64,000 bases of DNA from Hydractinia symbiolongicarpus (Eukaryota; Cnidaria; Hydrozoa; Anthoathecata; Hydractiniidae), in assembly GCF_029227915.1 (NCBI RefSeq), contig NC_079881.1, forward strand, positions 29,861,501-29,925,500, in the 5' to 3' direction. Both the position numbers and the translations under genes were made by a program. Every line of letters starts with the position of its first letter. Within the stretch, counting starts at the first letter, position 1. Positions 53,400-63,680 of this stretch are shown one piece after another. The notes below the pieces were generated by a model that saw only the letters and a list, made by a program, of their open reading frames with translations, made no database searches and was not told the DNA's origin.

Positions 53400-56300
53400 G
53401 TTTAATCGCCGGCAAACGAAAACCCGCAATTTCCCGTAAATCCCGGTCTCGGCCCGTATAGTCAAAAGTATACAAGGAAAGTACCCAGTGAGTAAACTCA
53501 TTTCCCTAACGAATTTTTAAATTATTTTTTTACCACTAAAACGCATGAGACTTGTAGTTTTCAAAAATGTTTTCATTTTTGATGAGACGCTGAATAAAAG
53601 AAGTTTAATAGCCGGCGAACGAAAACCTGCGATTTCCCGTAAATCCCCGACTCGGCCCGTATAGTCAAAAGTATGCAAAGAGAGTACCCAGGGTGTAAAC
53701 TCATTTCCCGAACGATTTTTTAAATTATTTTTTCACCACTAAAACGCATGAGACTTGTAGTTTTCAAAAATGTTTTCATTTTTGATGAGACGCTGAATAA
53801 AAGAAGTTTAATCGCCGGCAAACGAAAACCTGCGATTTCCCGTAAATCCCGGACTCGGCCCGTATAGTCAAAAGTATACAAAGAAAGTACCCAGGGTGTA
53901 AACTCATTTCCCAAACGATTTTTTAAATTATTATTTCACCAGTAAAGCCCATGAGACTTGTAGTTTTTAAAAATGTTTTCATTTTTGATGAGACGCTGTA
54001 TAAAAGAAGTTTAATCGCCGGCAAACGAAAACCCGCGATTTCCCGTAAATCCCGGACTCGGCCCGTATAGTCAAAACTATACAAGGAAAGTACCCAGTGA
54101 GTAAACTCATTTCCCGAACGAATTTTTAAATTATTTTTTCACCACTAAAACGCACGAGACTTGTAGTTTTCAGAAATGTTTTCATTTTTGATGAGACGCT
54201 TAATGAAAGTGATTTAATCGCCGGCAAACGAAAACCCGCAATTTCCCGTAAATCCCGGGCTTGGCCCGTATAGTCGAATGTATACAAAGAAAGTACCCTG
54301 TGAGTAAACTCATTTCCAAAACGATTTTTTAAATTATCTTTTCACCACTAAAACGCTTGAGACTTGTAGTTTTCAAAAATGTTTTCATTTTTGGTGAGAC
54401 GCTAAATAAAAGAAGTTTAATCGCCGGCAAACGAAAACCCGCCATTTCCTGTAAACCCCGGACTCGGCCCGCATAGTCAAAAGTATACAAAGAAAGTACC
54501 CAGGGAGTAAACTCATTTCCCGAACGATTTTTTAAATTATTATTTCACCACTAAAGCCCATGAGACTTGTAGTATTTAAAAATATTTTCATTTTTGATGA
54601 GACGCTGAATAAAAGAAGTTTAATCGCCGGCAAACAAAAACCCGCGACTTCCCGTAAATCCCGGACTCGGCCCGTATAGTCAAAAGTATACAAAGAAAGT
54701 ACCCAGGGAGTAAACCCATTTCCCGAACGATTTTTTAAATTATTTTTTCACCACTAAAACGCATGAGACTTGTAGTTTTCAAAGATGTTTTCATTTTTGA
54801 TGAGACGCTGAATAAAAGAAGTATAATCGCCGGCAAACGAAAACCTGAGATTTCCCGTAAATCCTGGACTCGGCCCGTATAGTCAAAGGTATACAAAGAA
54901 AGTACCCGGGGTGTAAACTCATTTCCCGAACGATTTTTTAAATTATTATTTCACCACTAAAGCCCATGAGACTTGTAGTATTTAAAAATATTTTCATTTT
55001 TGATGAGACGCTAAATAAAAGAAGTTTAATCGCCGGCAAACGAAAACCTGCGATTTCCTGTAAATCCGGGCTTGGCCCGTATAGTCGAATGTATACAAAG
55101 AAAGTACCTAGGGTGTAAACTCATTTCCCGAACGATTTTTTAAATTATTATTTCACCACTAAAGCCCATGAGACTTGTAGTTTTTAAAAATGTTTTCATT
55201 TTTGATGAGACGCTGAATAAAAGAAGTTTAATCGCCGGCAAACGAAAACCTGCGATTTCCAGTAAATCCCGGACTCGGCCCGTATAGTCAAAAGTATACA
55301 AAGAGAGTACCCAGGGTGTAAACTCATTTCCCGAACGATTTCTTAAATTTTTTTTTCACCACTAAAACGCATGAGACTTGTAGTTTTTAAAAATGTTTTC
55401 ATTTTTGATGAGACGCTGAATAAAAGAAGTTTAATCGCCGGCAAACGAAAACCCGCGATTTCCCGTAAATCCCGGACGCGGCCCGTATAGTTAAAAGTAT
55501 ACAAGGAAAGTACCCAGTGAGTAAACTCATTTCCCGAACGATTTTTTAAATTATCCTTTCACCACTAAAACGTATGAGACTTGTAGTTTTCAAAAATGTT
55601 TTCATTTTTGATGAGACGATGAATAAAAGAAGTTTAATCGCCGGCAAACGAAAACCTGCGATTCCCGTAAATCCCGTACTCGGCCCGTATAGTCAAAAGT
55701 ATACAAAGAAAGTACCCAGGGAGTAAACTCATTTCCCGAACGATTTTTTAAATTATTATTTCACCACTAAAGCCCATGAGACTTGTAGTTTTTAAAAATG
55801 TTTTCATTTTTGATGACACGCTGAATAAAAGAAGTTTAATCGCCGGCAAACGAAAACCCGCAATTTCCCGTAAATCCCGGTCTCGGCCCGTATAGTCAAA
55901 AGTATACAAGGAAAGTACCCAGTGAGTAAACTCATTTCCCTAACGAATTTTTAAATTATTTTTTTACCACTAAAACGCATGAGACTTGTAGTTTTCAAAA
56001 ATGTTTTCATTTTTGATGAGACGCTGAATAAAAGAAGTTTAATCGCCGGCAAACGAAAACCTGCGATTTCCCGTAAATCCCCGACTCGGCCCGTATAGTC
56101 AAAAGTATGCAAAGAGAGTACCCAGGGTGTAAACTCATTTCCCGAACGATTTTTTAAATTATTTTTTCACCACTAAAACGCATGAGACTTGTAGTTTTCA
56201 AAAATGTTTTCATTTTTGATGAGACGCTGAATAAAAGAAGTTTAATCGCCGGCAAACGAAAACCTGCGATTTCCCGTAAATCCCGGACTCGGCCCGTATA

Positions 56301-56460
56301 GTCAAAAGTATACAAAGAAAGTACCCAGGGAGTAAACTCATTTCCCAAACGATTTTTTAAATTATTATTTCACCAGTAAAGCCCATGAGACTTGTAGTTT
56401 TTAAAAATGTTTTCATATTTGATGAGACGCTGTATAAAAGAAGTTTAATCGCCGGCAAAC
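53400..56460 (-). repeat. Satellite B HOR: block repeated at 2434 bp (twelve units)
   Basis: GTATGCAAAGAGAGTACCC is found near 53672 and 56106. The following two units match closely in both places, including the CACCAGTAAAGCCC variant and GACGCTGTATAAAAG, then TCAAAACTATACAAGG. The offset is 2434 bp. Confidence 0.78.
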
Positions 56461-59400
56461 GAAAACCCGCGATTTCCCGTAAATCCCGGACTCGGCCCGT
56501 ATAGTCAAAACTATACAAGGAAAGTACCCAGTGAGTAAACTCATTTCCCGAACGAATTTTTAAATTATTTTTTCACCACTAAAACGCATGAGACTTGTAG
56601 TTTTCAGAAATGTTTTCATTTTTGATGAGACGCTTAATGAAAGTAGTTTAATCGCCGGCAAACGAAAACCCGCAATTTCCCGTAAATCCCGGGCTTGGCC
56701 CGTATAGTCGAATGTATACAAAGAAAGTACCCTGTGAGTAAACTCATTTCCAAAACGATTTTTTAAATTATCTTTTCACCACTAAAACGCTTGAGACTTG
56801 TAGTTTTTAAAAATGTTTTCATTTTTGATGAGACGCTGAATAAAAAAAGTTTAATCGCCGGCAAACGAAAACCTGCGATTTCCCGTAAATCCTGGACTCG
56901 GCCCGTATAGTCAAAAGTATACAAAGAAAGTACCCAGGGAGTAAACTCATTTCGCAAACGATTTTTTAAATTATTATTTCACCACTAAAGCCCATGAGAC
57001 TTGTAGTTTTTAAAAATGTTTTCATTTTTGATGAGACGCTGAATAAAAGAAGTTTAATCGCCGGCAAACGAAAACCTGCGATTTCCCGTAAATCCCGGAC
57101 TCGGCCCGTATAGTGAAAAGTATACAAAGAAAGTACCCAGTGTGTAAACTCATTTCCCGAACGATTTTTTAAATTATTATTTCACCACTAAAGCCCATGA
57201 GACTTGTAGTATTTAAAAATATTTTCATTTTTAATGAGACGCTGAATAAAAGAAGTTTAATCGCCGGCAAACAAAAACCCGCGACTTCTCGTAAATCCCG
57301 GACTCGGCCCGTATAGTCAAAATTATACAAAGAAAGTACCCAGGGAGTAAACCCATTTCCCGAACGATTTTTTAAATTATTTTTTCACCACTAAAACGCA
57401 TGAGACTTGTAGTTTTTAAAGATGTTTTCATTTTTGATGAGACGCTGAATAAAAGAAGTATAATCGCCGGCAAACGAAAACCTGAGATTTCCCGTAAATC
57501 CCGGACTCGGTCCGTATAGTCAAAGGTATACAAAGAAAGTACCCGGGGTGTAAACTCATTTCCCGAACGATTTTTTAAATTATTATTTCACCACTAAAGC
57601 CCATGAGACTTGTAGTATTTAAAAATATTTTCATTTTTGATGAGACGCTAAATAAAAGAAGTTTAATCGCCGGCAAACGAAAACCTGCGATTTCCCGTAA
57701 ATCCTGGACTCGGCCCGTATAGTCAAAAGTATAAAAAGAAAGTACCCGGGTTGTAAACTCATTTCCCGAACGATTTTTTAAATTATTATTTCACCACTAA
57801 AGCCCATGAGACTTGTAGTTTTTAAAAATGTTTTCATTTTTGATGAGACGCTTCATAAAAGAGGTTTAATCGCTGGCAAACGAAATCCCGCGATTTCCCG
57901 TAAATCCGGGGCTTGGCCCGTATAGTCGAATGTATACAAAGAAAGTACCCAGGAAGTAAACTCATTTCCCGAACGATTTTTTAAATTATTATTTCACCAG
58001 TAAAGCCCATGAGACTTGTAGTTTTAAAAAATGTTTTCATTTTGGATGAGACGCTGTATAAAAGAAGTTTAATCGCCGGCAAACGAAATCCCGCGATTTC
58101 CCGTAAATCCCGGACTCGGCCCGTATAGTCAAAACTATACAAGGAAAGTACCCAGTGAGTAAACTCATTTCCCGAACGAATTTTTAAATTATTTTTTCAC
58201 CACTAAAACGCACGAGACTTGTAGTTTTCAGAAATGTTTTCATATTTGATGAGACGCTTAATGAAAGTGGTTTAATCGCCGGCAAACGAAAACCCGCAAT
58301 TTCCCGTAAATCCCGGGCTTGGCCCGTATAGTCGAATGTATACAAAGAAAGTACCCTGTGAGTAAACTCATTTCCAAAACGATTTTTTAAATTATCTTTT
58401 CACCACTAAAACGCTTGAGACTTGTAGTTTTCAAAAATGTTTTCATTTTTGGTGAGACGCTAAATAAAAGAAGTTTAATCGCCGGCAAACGAAAACCCGC
58501 CATTTCCTGTAAACCCCGGACTCGGCCCGCATAGTCAAAAGTATACAAAGAAAGTACCCAGGGAGTAAACTCATTTCCCGAACGATTTTTTAAATTATTT
58601 TTGCACCACTAAAACGCATGAGACTTGTAGTTTTCAAAAATGTTTTCATTTTTGATGAGACGCTGAATAAAAGAAGTTTAATCGCCGGCAAACGAAAACC
58701 TGCGATTTCCCGTAAATCCCGGACTCAGCCCGTATAGTGAAAAGTATACAAAGAAAGTACCCAGTGTGTAAACTCATTTCCCGAACGATTTTTTAAATTA
58801 TTATTTCACCACTAAAGCCCATGAGACTTGTAGTATTTAAAAATATTTTCATTTTTGATGAGACGCTGAATAAAAGAAGTTTAATCGCCGGCAAACAAAA
58901 ACCCGCGACTTCCCGTAAATCCCGGACTCGGCCCGTATAGTCAAAATTATACAAAGAAAGTACCCAGGGAGTAAACCCATTTCCCGAACGATTTTTTAAA
59001 TTATTATTTCACCAGTAAAGCCCATGAGACTTGTAGTTTTTAAAAATGTTTTCATTTTTGATGAGACGCTGTATAAAAGAAGTTTAATCGCCGGCAAACG
59101 AAAACCCGCGATTTCCCGTAAACCCCGGACTCGGCCCGCATAGTCAAAAGTATACAAAGAAAGTACCCAGTGTGTAAACTCATTTCCCGAACGATTTTTT
59201 AAGTTATTTTTTCACCACTAAAACGCATGAGACTTGTAGTTTTCAAAGATGTTTTCATTTTTGATGAGACGCTGAATAAAAGAAGTATAATCGCCGGCAA
59301 ACGAAAACCTGAGATTTCCCGTAAATCCCGGACTCGGCCCGTATAGTCAAAGGTATACAAAGAAAGTACCCGGGGTGTAAACTCATTTCCCGAACGATTT

Positions 59401-62400
59401 TTTAAATTATTATTTCACCACTAAAGCCCATGAGACTTGTAGTATTTAAAAATATTTTCATTTTTGATGAGACGCTAAATAAAAGAAGTTTAATCGCCGG
59501 CAAACGAAAACCTGCGATTTCCCGTAAATTCCGGACTCGGCCCGTATAGTCAAAAGTATAAAAAGAAAGTACCCGGGTTGTAAACTCATTTCCCGAACGA
59601 TTTTTTAAATTATTATTTCACCACTAAAGCCCATGAGACTTGTAGTTTTTAAAAATGTTTTCATTTTTGATGAGACGCTTAATAAAAGAGGTTTAATCGC
59701 TGGCAAACGAAATCCCGCGACTTCCCGTAAATCCGGGGCTTGGCCCGTATAGTCGAATGTATACAAAGAAAGTACCCAGGAAGTAAACTCATTTCCCGAA
59801 CGATTTTTTAAATTATTATTTCACCAGTAAAGCCCATGAGACTTGTAGTTTTTAAAAATGTTTTCATTTTTGATGAGACGCTGTATAAAAGAAGTTTAAT
59901 CGCCGGCAAACGAAAACCCGCGATTTCCCGTAAATCCCGGACTCGGCCCGTATAGTCAAAACTATACAAGGAAAGTACCCAGTAAGTAAACTCATTTCCC
60001 GAACAAATTTTTAAATTATTTTTTCACCACTAAAACGCACGAGACTTGTAGTTTTCAGAAATGTTTTCATTTTTGATGAGACGCTTAATGAAAGTGGTTT
60101 AATCGCCGGCAAACGAAAACCCGCAATTTCCCGTAAATCCCGGGCTTGGCCCGTATAGTCGAATGTATACAAAGAAAGTACCCTGTGAGTAAACTCATTT
60201 CCAAAACGATTTTTTAAATTATCTTTTCACCACTAAAACGCTTGAGACTTGTAGTTTTCAAAAATGTTTTCATTTTTGGTGAGACGCTAAATAAAAGAAG
60301 TTTAATCGCCGGCAAACGAAAACCCGCCATTTCCTGTAAACCCCGGACTCGGCCCGCATAGTCAAAAGTATACAAAGAAAGTACCCAGGGAGTAAACTCA
60401 TTTCCCGAACGATTTTTTAAATTATTTTTGCACCACTAAAACGCATGAGACTTGTAGTTTTCAAAAATGTTTTCATTTTTGATGAGACTCTGAATAAAAG
60501 AAGTTTAATCGCCGGCAAACGAAAACCTGCGATTTCCCGTAAATCCCGGACTCAGCCCGTATAGTGAAAAGTATACAAAGAAAGTACCCAGTGTGTAAAC
60601 TCATTTCCCGAACGATTTTTTAAATTATTATTTCACCACTAAAGCCCATGAGACTTGTAGTATTTAAAAATATTTTCATTTTTGATGAGACGCTGAATAA
60701 AAGAAGTTTAATCGCCGGCAAACAAAAACCCGCGACTTCCCGTAAATCCCGGACTCGGCCCGTATAGTCAAAAGTATACAAAGAAAGTACCCAGGGAGTA
60801 AACCCATTTCCCGAACGATTTTTTAAATTATTTTTTCACCACTAAAACGCATGAGACTTGTAGTTTTCAAAGATGTTTTCATTTTTGATGAGACGCTGAA
60901 TAAAAGAAGTATAATCGCCGCAAACGAAAACCTGAGATTTCCCGTAAATCCCGGACTCGGCCCGTATAGTCAAAGGTATACAAAGAAAGTACCCGGGGTG
61001 TAAACTCATTTCCCGAACGATTTTATAAATTATTATTTCACCACTAAAGCCCATGAGACTTGTAGTATTTAAAAATGTTTTCATTTTTGATGAGACGCTA
61101 AATAAAAGAAGTTTAATCGCCGGCAAACGAAAACCTGCGATTTCCCGTAAATCCGGGGCTTGGCCCGTATAGTCGAATGTATACAAAGAAAGTACCTAGG
61201 GTGTAAACTCATTTCCCGAACGATTTTTTAAATTATTATTTCACCACTAAAGCCCATGAGACTTGTAGTTTTTAAAAATGTTTTCATTTTTGATGAGACG
61301 CTGAATAAAAGAAGTTTAATCGCCGGCAAACGAAAACCTGCGATTTCCAGTAAATCCCGGACTCGGCCCGTATAGTCAAAAGTATACAAAGAGAGTACCC
61401 AGGGTGTAAACTCATTTCCCGAACGATTTCTTAAATTTTTTTTTCACCACTAAAACGCATGAGACTTGTAGTTTTTAAAAATGTTTTCATTTTTGATGAG
61501 ACGCTGAATAAAAGAAGTTTAATCGCCGGCAAACGAAAACCTGCGATTTCACGTAAATCCTGGACTCGGCCCGTATAGTCAAAAGTATACAAAGAAAGTA
61601 CCCAGGGAGTAAACTCATTTCGCAAACGATTATTTAAATTATTATTTCACCACTAAAGCCCATGAGACTTGTAGTTTTTAAAAATGTTTTCATTTTTGAT
61701 GAGACGCTGAATAAAAGAAGTTTAATCGCCGGCAAACGAAAACCCGCGATTTCCCGTAAATCCCGGACTCGGCCCGTATAGTTAAAAGTATACAAGGAAA
61801 GTACCCAGTGAGTAAACTCATTTCCCGAACGATTTTTTAAATTATCTTTTCACCACTAAAACGTATGAGACTTGTAGTTTTCAAAAATGTTTTCATTTTT
61901 GATGAGACGCTGAATAAAAGAAGTTTAATCGCCGGCAAACGAAAACCTGCGATTTCCCGTAAATCCCGGACTCGGCCCGTATAGTCAAAAGTATACAAAG
62001 AAAGTACCCAGGGTGTAAACTCATTTCCCGAACGATTTTTTAAATTATTTTTTCACCACTAAAACGCATGAGACGTGAAGTTTTCAAAAAGTTTTCATTT
62101 TTGATGAGACGATGAATAAAAGAAGTTTAATCGCCGGCAAACGAAAACCTGCGATTCCCGTAAATCCCGTACTCGGCCCGTATAGTCAAAAGTATACAAA
62201 GAAAGTACCCAGGGAGTAAACTCATTTCCCGAACGATTTTTTAAATTATTATTTCACCACTAAAGCCCATGAGACTTGTAGTTTTCAAAAATGTTTTCAT
62301 TTTTGATGAGACGCTGAATAAAAGAAGTTTAATCGCCGGCAAACGAAAACCTGCGATTTCCCGTAAATCCCGGACTCGGCCCGTATAGTCAAAAGTATAC

Positions 62401-63320
62401 AAAGAAAGTACCCAGGGAGTAAACTCATTTCCTAAACGATTTTTTAAATTATTATTTCACCAGTAAAGCCCATGAGACTTGTAGTTTTTAAAAATGTTTT
62501 CATATTTGATGAGATGCTGTATAAAAGAAGTTTAATCGCCGGCAAACGAAAACCCGCGATTTCCCGTAAATCCAGGACTCGGCCCGTATAGTCAAAACTA
62601 TACAAGGAAAGTACCCAGTGAGTAAACTCATTTCCCGAACGAATTTTTAAATTATTTTTTCACCACTAAAACGCATGAGACTTGTAGTTTTCAGAAATGT
62701 TTTCATTTTTGATGAGACGCTTACTGAAAGTGGTTTAATCGCCGGCAAACGAAAACCCGCAATTTCCCGTAAATCCCGGGCTTGGCCCGTATAGTCGAAT
62801 GTATACAAAGAAAGTACCCTGTGAGTAAACTCATTTCCAAAACGATTTTTTAAATTATCTTTTCACCACTAAAACGCTTGAGACTTGTAGTTTTCAAAAA
62901 TGTTTTCATTTTTGGTGAGACGCTAAATAAAAGAAGTTTAATCGCCGGAAAACGAAAACCCGTCATTTCCTGTAAACCCCGGACTCGGTCCGCATAGTCA
63001 AAAGTATACAAAGAAAGTACCCAGGGAGTAAACTCATTTCCCGAACGATTTTTTAAATTATTTTTTCACCACTAAAACGCATGAGACTTGTAGTTTTCAA
63101 AAATGTTTTCATTTTTGATGAGACGCTGAATAAAAGAAGTTTAATCGCCGGCAAACGAAAACCTGCGATTTCCCGTAAATCCCGGACTCGGCCCGTATAG
63201 TGAAAAGTATACAAAGAAAGTACCCAGTGTGTAAACTCATTTCCCGAACGATTTTTTAAATTATTATTTCACCACTAAAGCCCATGAGACTTGTAGTATT
63301 TAAAAATATTTTCATTTTTC
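54100..63320 (-). repeat. Satellite B long-period HOR (offsets of ~4058 and ~1827 bp)
   Basis: CGCACGAGACTTGTAG occurs at 54151, 58209 and 60036, with offsets of 4058 bp (twenty units) and 1827 bp (nine units). Associated variants travel with it: CTTGAGACTTGTAG, TTTTGGTGAGACGCTAAAT, GCCATTTCCTGTAAACCCC, GTAGTATTTAAAAATATTTTC and GAAGTATAATCGCC. A further partial copy lies at 62640-63300, next to the retroelement. Confidence 0.75.
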
Positions 63321-63330
63321 ATAAAAATTA

Positions 63331-63380
63331 CGACACGTTTTATTTTTGACATGTTTCGACTTTACCAAAGTCATCTTCAG
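63331..63380 (-). ncRNA. Candidate hammerhead ribozyme at the PLE 3' end
   Basis: On the minus strand the motif starts at 63380 with CTGAAGA, which fits the CUGANGA core box. One extra U is followed by GACTTT/AAAGTC (six pairs, loop GGT) as stem II. Then come GAAAC and stem III ACATG/CGTGT (five pairs including one G-U, closed by a 12-nt loop). The expected cleavage site follows TGTC, after C at 63332. Stems II and III are closed and stem I is open, which is type I. Hammerheads of this kind are known in the terminal repeats of Penelope-like elements. Weak points are the extra U before stem II and an imperfect, AU-rich stem I, so activity is not assured. Confidence 0.7.
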
Positions 63381-63438
63381 AATATTATACAAAAGTTGAT
63401 ACATACACTCTTTATACAAAAATTTTTTCGAAAGTTAT

Positions 63439-63464
63439 TTAAATATTTCCCAAAAGTACAATTT
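63439..63464 (-). repeat. 26 bp direct repeat, copy 1, in PLE 3' UTR
   Basis: The 26 bp word beginning TTAAATATTTCCCAAAAG and ending GTACAATTT (window strand) is identical to the copy at 63567-63592, 128 bp away. It is not found in the satellites. Confidence 0.85.
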
Positions 63465-63513
63465 ATATGAATTATACACAAGCTAATACATGTTGACAAA
63501 ATAATATTAGATA

Positions 63514-63531
63514 AACTAACAAAAGTTAGTT
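63514..63531. repeat. Short inverted repeat in PLE 3' UTR
   Basis: AACTAAC and GTTAGTT, 7 bp arms around a 4-nt AAAA loop. It is short enough to be chance in AT-rich sequence, and no function is assigned. Confidence 0.5.
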
Positions 63532-63566
63532 AAATAAAATTTATATACACAATTTGTTTAAGACAA

Positions 63567-63592
63567 TTAAATATTTCCCAAAAGTACAATTT
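63567..63592 (-). repeat. 26 bp direct repeat, copy 2, in PLE 3' UTR
   Basis: Exact copy of 63439-63464. Sequence just after each copy is only loosely similar, so this is a short repeat and not a full 128 bp tandem duplication, unless the remainder has decayed. Confidence 0.85.
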
Positions 63593-63680
63593 TTTAATTT
63601 ATTAAATGAATTTAAAATGCTAAATCAATATCTGAGTAACAAAAACGATATTGAACAAGCGGCTAATACAAAACATAAAA

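Larger units (their letters stand above)
39248..63319 (-). repeat. Satellite B main array, ~203 bp monomer, about 118 units
   Basis: Unit length is 203 bp: GCTGAATAAA anchors fall at 39591, 39794, 39997, 40200 and 40403. Landmarks in window orientation are CGCATGAGACTTGTAG, TTTTCATTTTTGATGAGACG, AAAGAAGTTTAATCGCCGGC, AAACGAAAACC, GATTTCCCGTAAATCCCGG, CTCGGCCCGTATAGTC, GTATACAAAGAAAGTACCC, GTAAACTCATTTCCCGAACG and TTTTTTCACCACTA. Variants recur in multi-unit patterns. There is no similarity to satellite A beyond short words. No gene is seen. The scattered reading frames of 60-115 codons are by-products of the repeat: 203 is not divisible by 3, and none continues through more than about two units. 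Confidence 0.97.
63381..63680 (-). other. PLE 3' untranslated region, AT-rich
   Basis: About 300 bp between the endonuclease stop codon and the hammerhead-like motif. It is strongly AT-rich, with no further reading frame of note. It contains a 26 bp direct repeat in two copies and a 7 bp inverted repeat (63514-63531). No typical polyadenylation signal stands out, which is not unusual for PLEs. Confidence 0.7.

Noticed and set aside
39575-61625. Minus-strand reading frames of 60-115 codons repeated through satellite B, for example at 39575-39883, 41364-41708, 43391-43735 and 60842-61186
   Set aside because: They are the same satellite read through one or two units. The 203 bp period is not a multiple of three, so the frame changes at each unit. 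The products have no recognisable domain and are similar only because the DNA is repeated.
1-63319. Hammerhead ribozyme inside the satellites, as known for some animal satellites
   Set aside because: Satellite B has TTGATGAG and a later CGAAAAC, but the invariant C of the CUGANGA box is U and no stem II can form. Satellite A has CTGAAGA, and CTGATGA in some units, but no correctly placed GAAA with a pairing stem.
1-63319. CENP-B box in either satellite
   Set aside because: I looked for the TTCG....A..CGGG pattern. The nearest matches (TTCGTTTGCCGGCGA in B, TTCGTACCAAC in A) lack the required A and CGGG spacing.
1-63319. CRISPR array or bacterial/plasmid repeat
   Set aside because: Units are contiguous long satellites without short repeats and unique spacers, and the flanking retroelement is eukaryotic.
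1-63319. Telomeric repeats or ribosomal DNA spacer
   Set aside because: No TTAGGG-like or other short telomeric runs, and no rRNA-like conserved segments in any unit.
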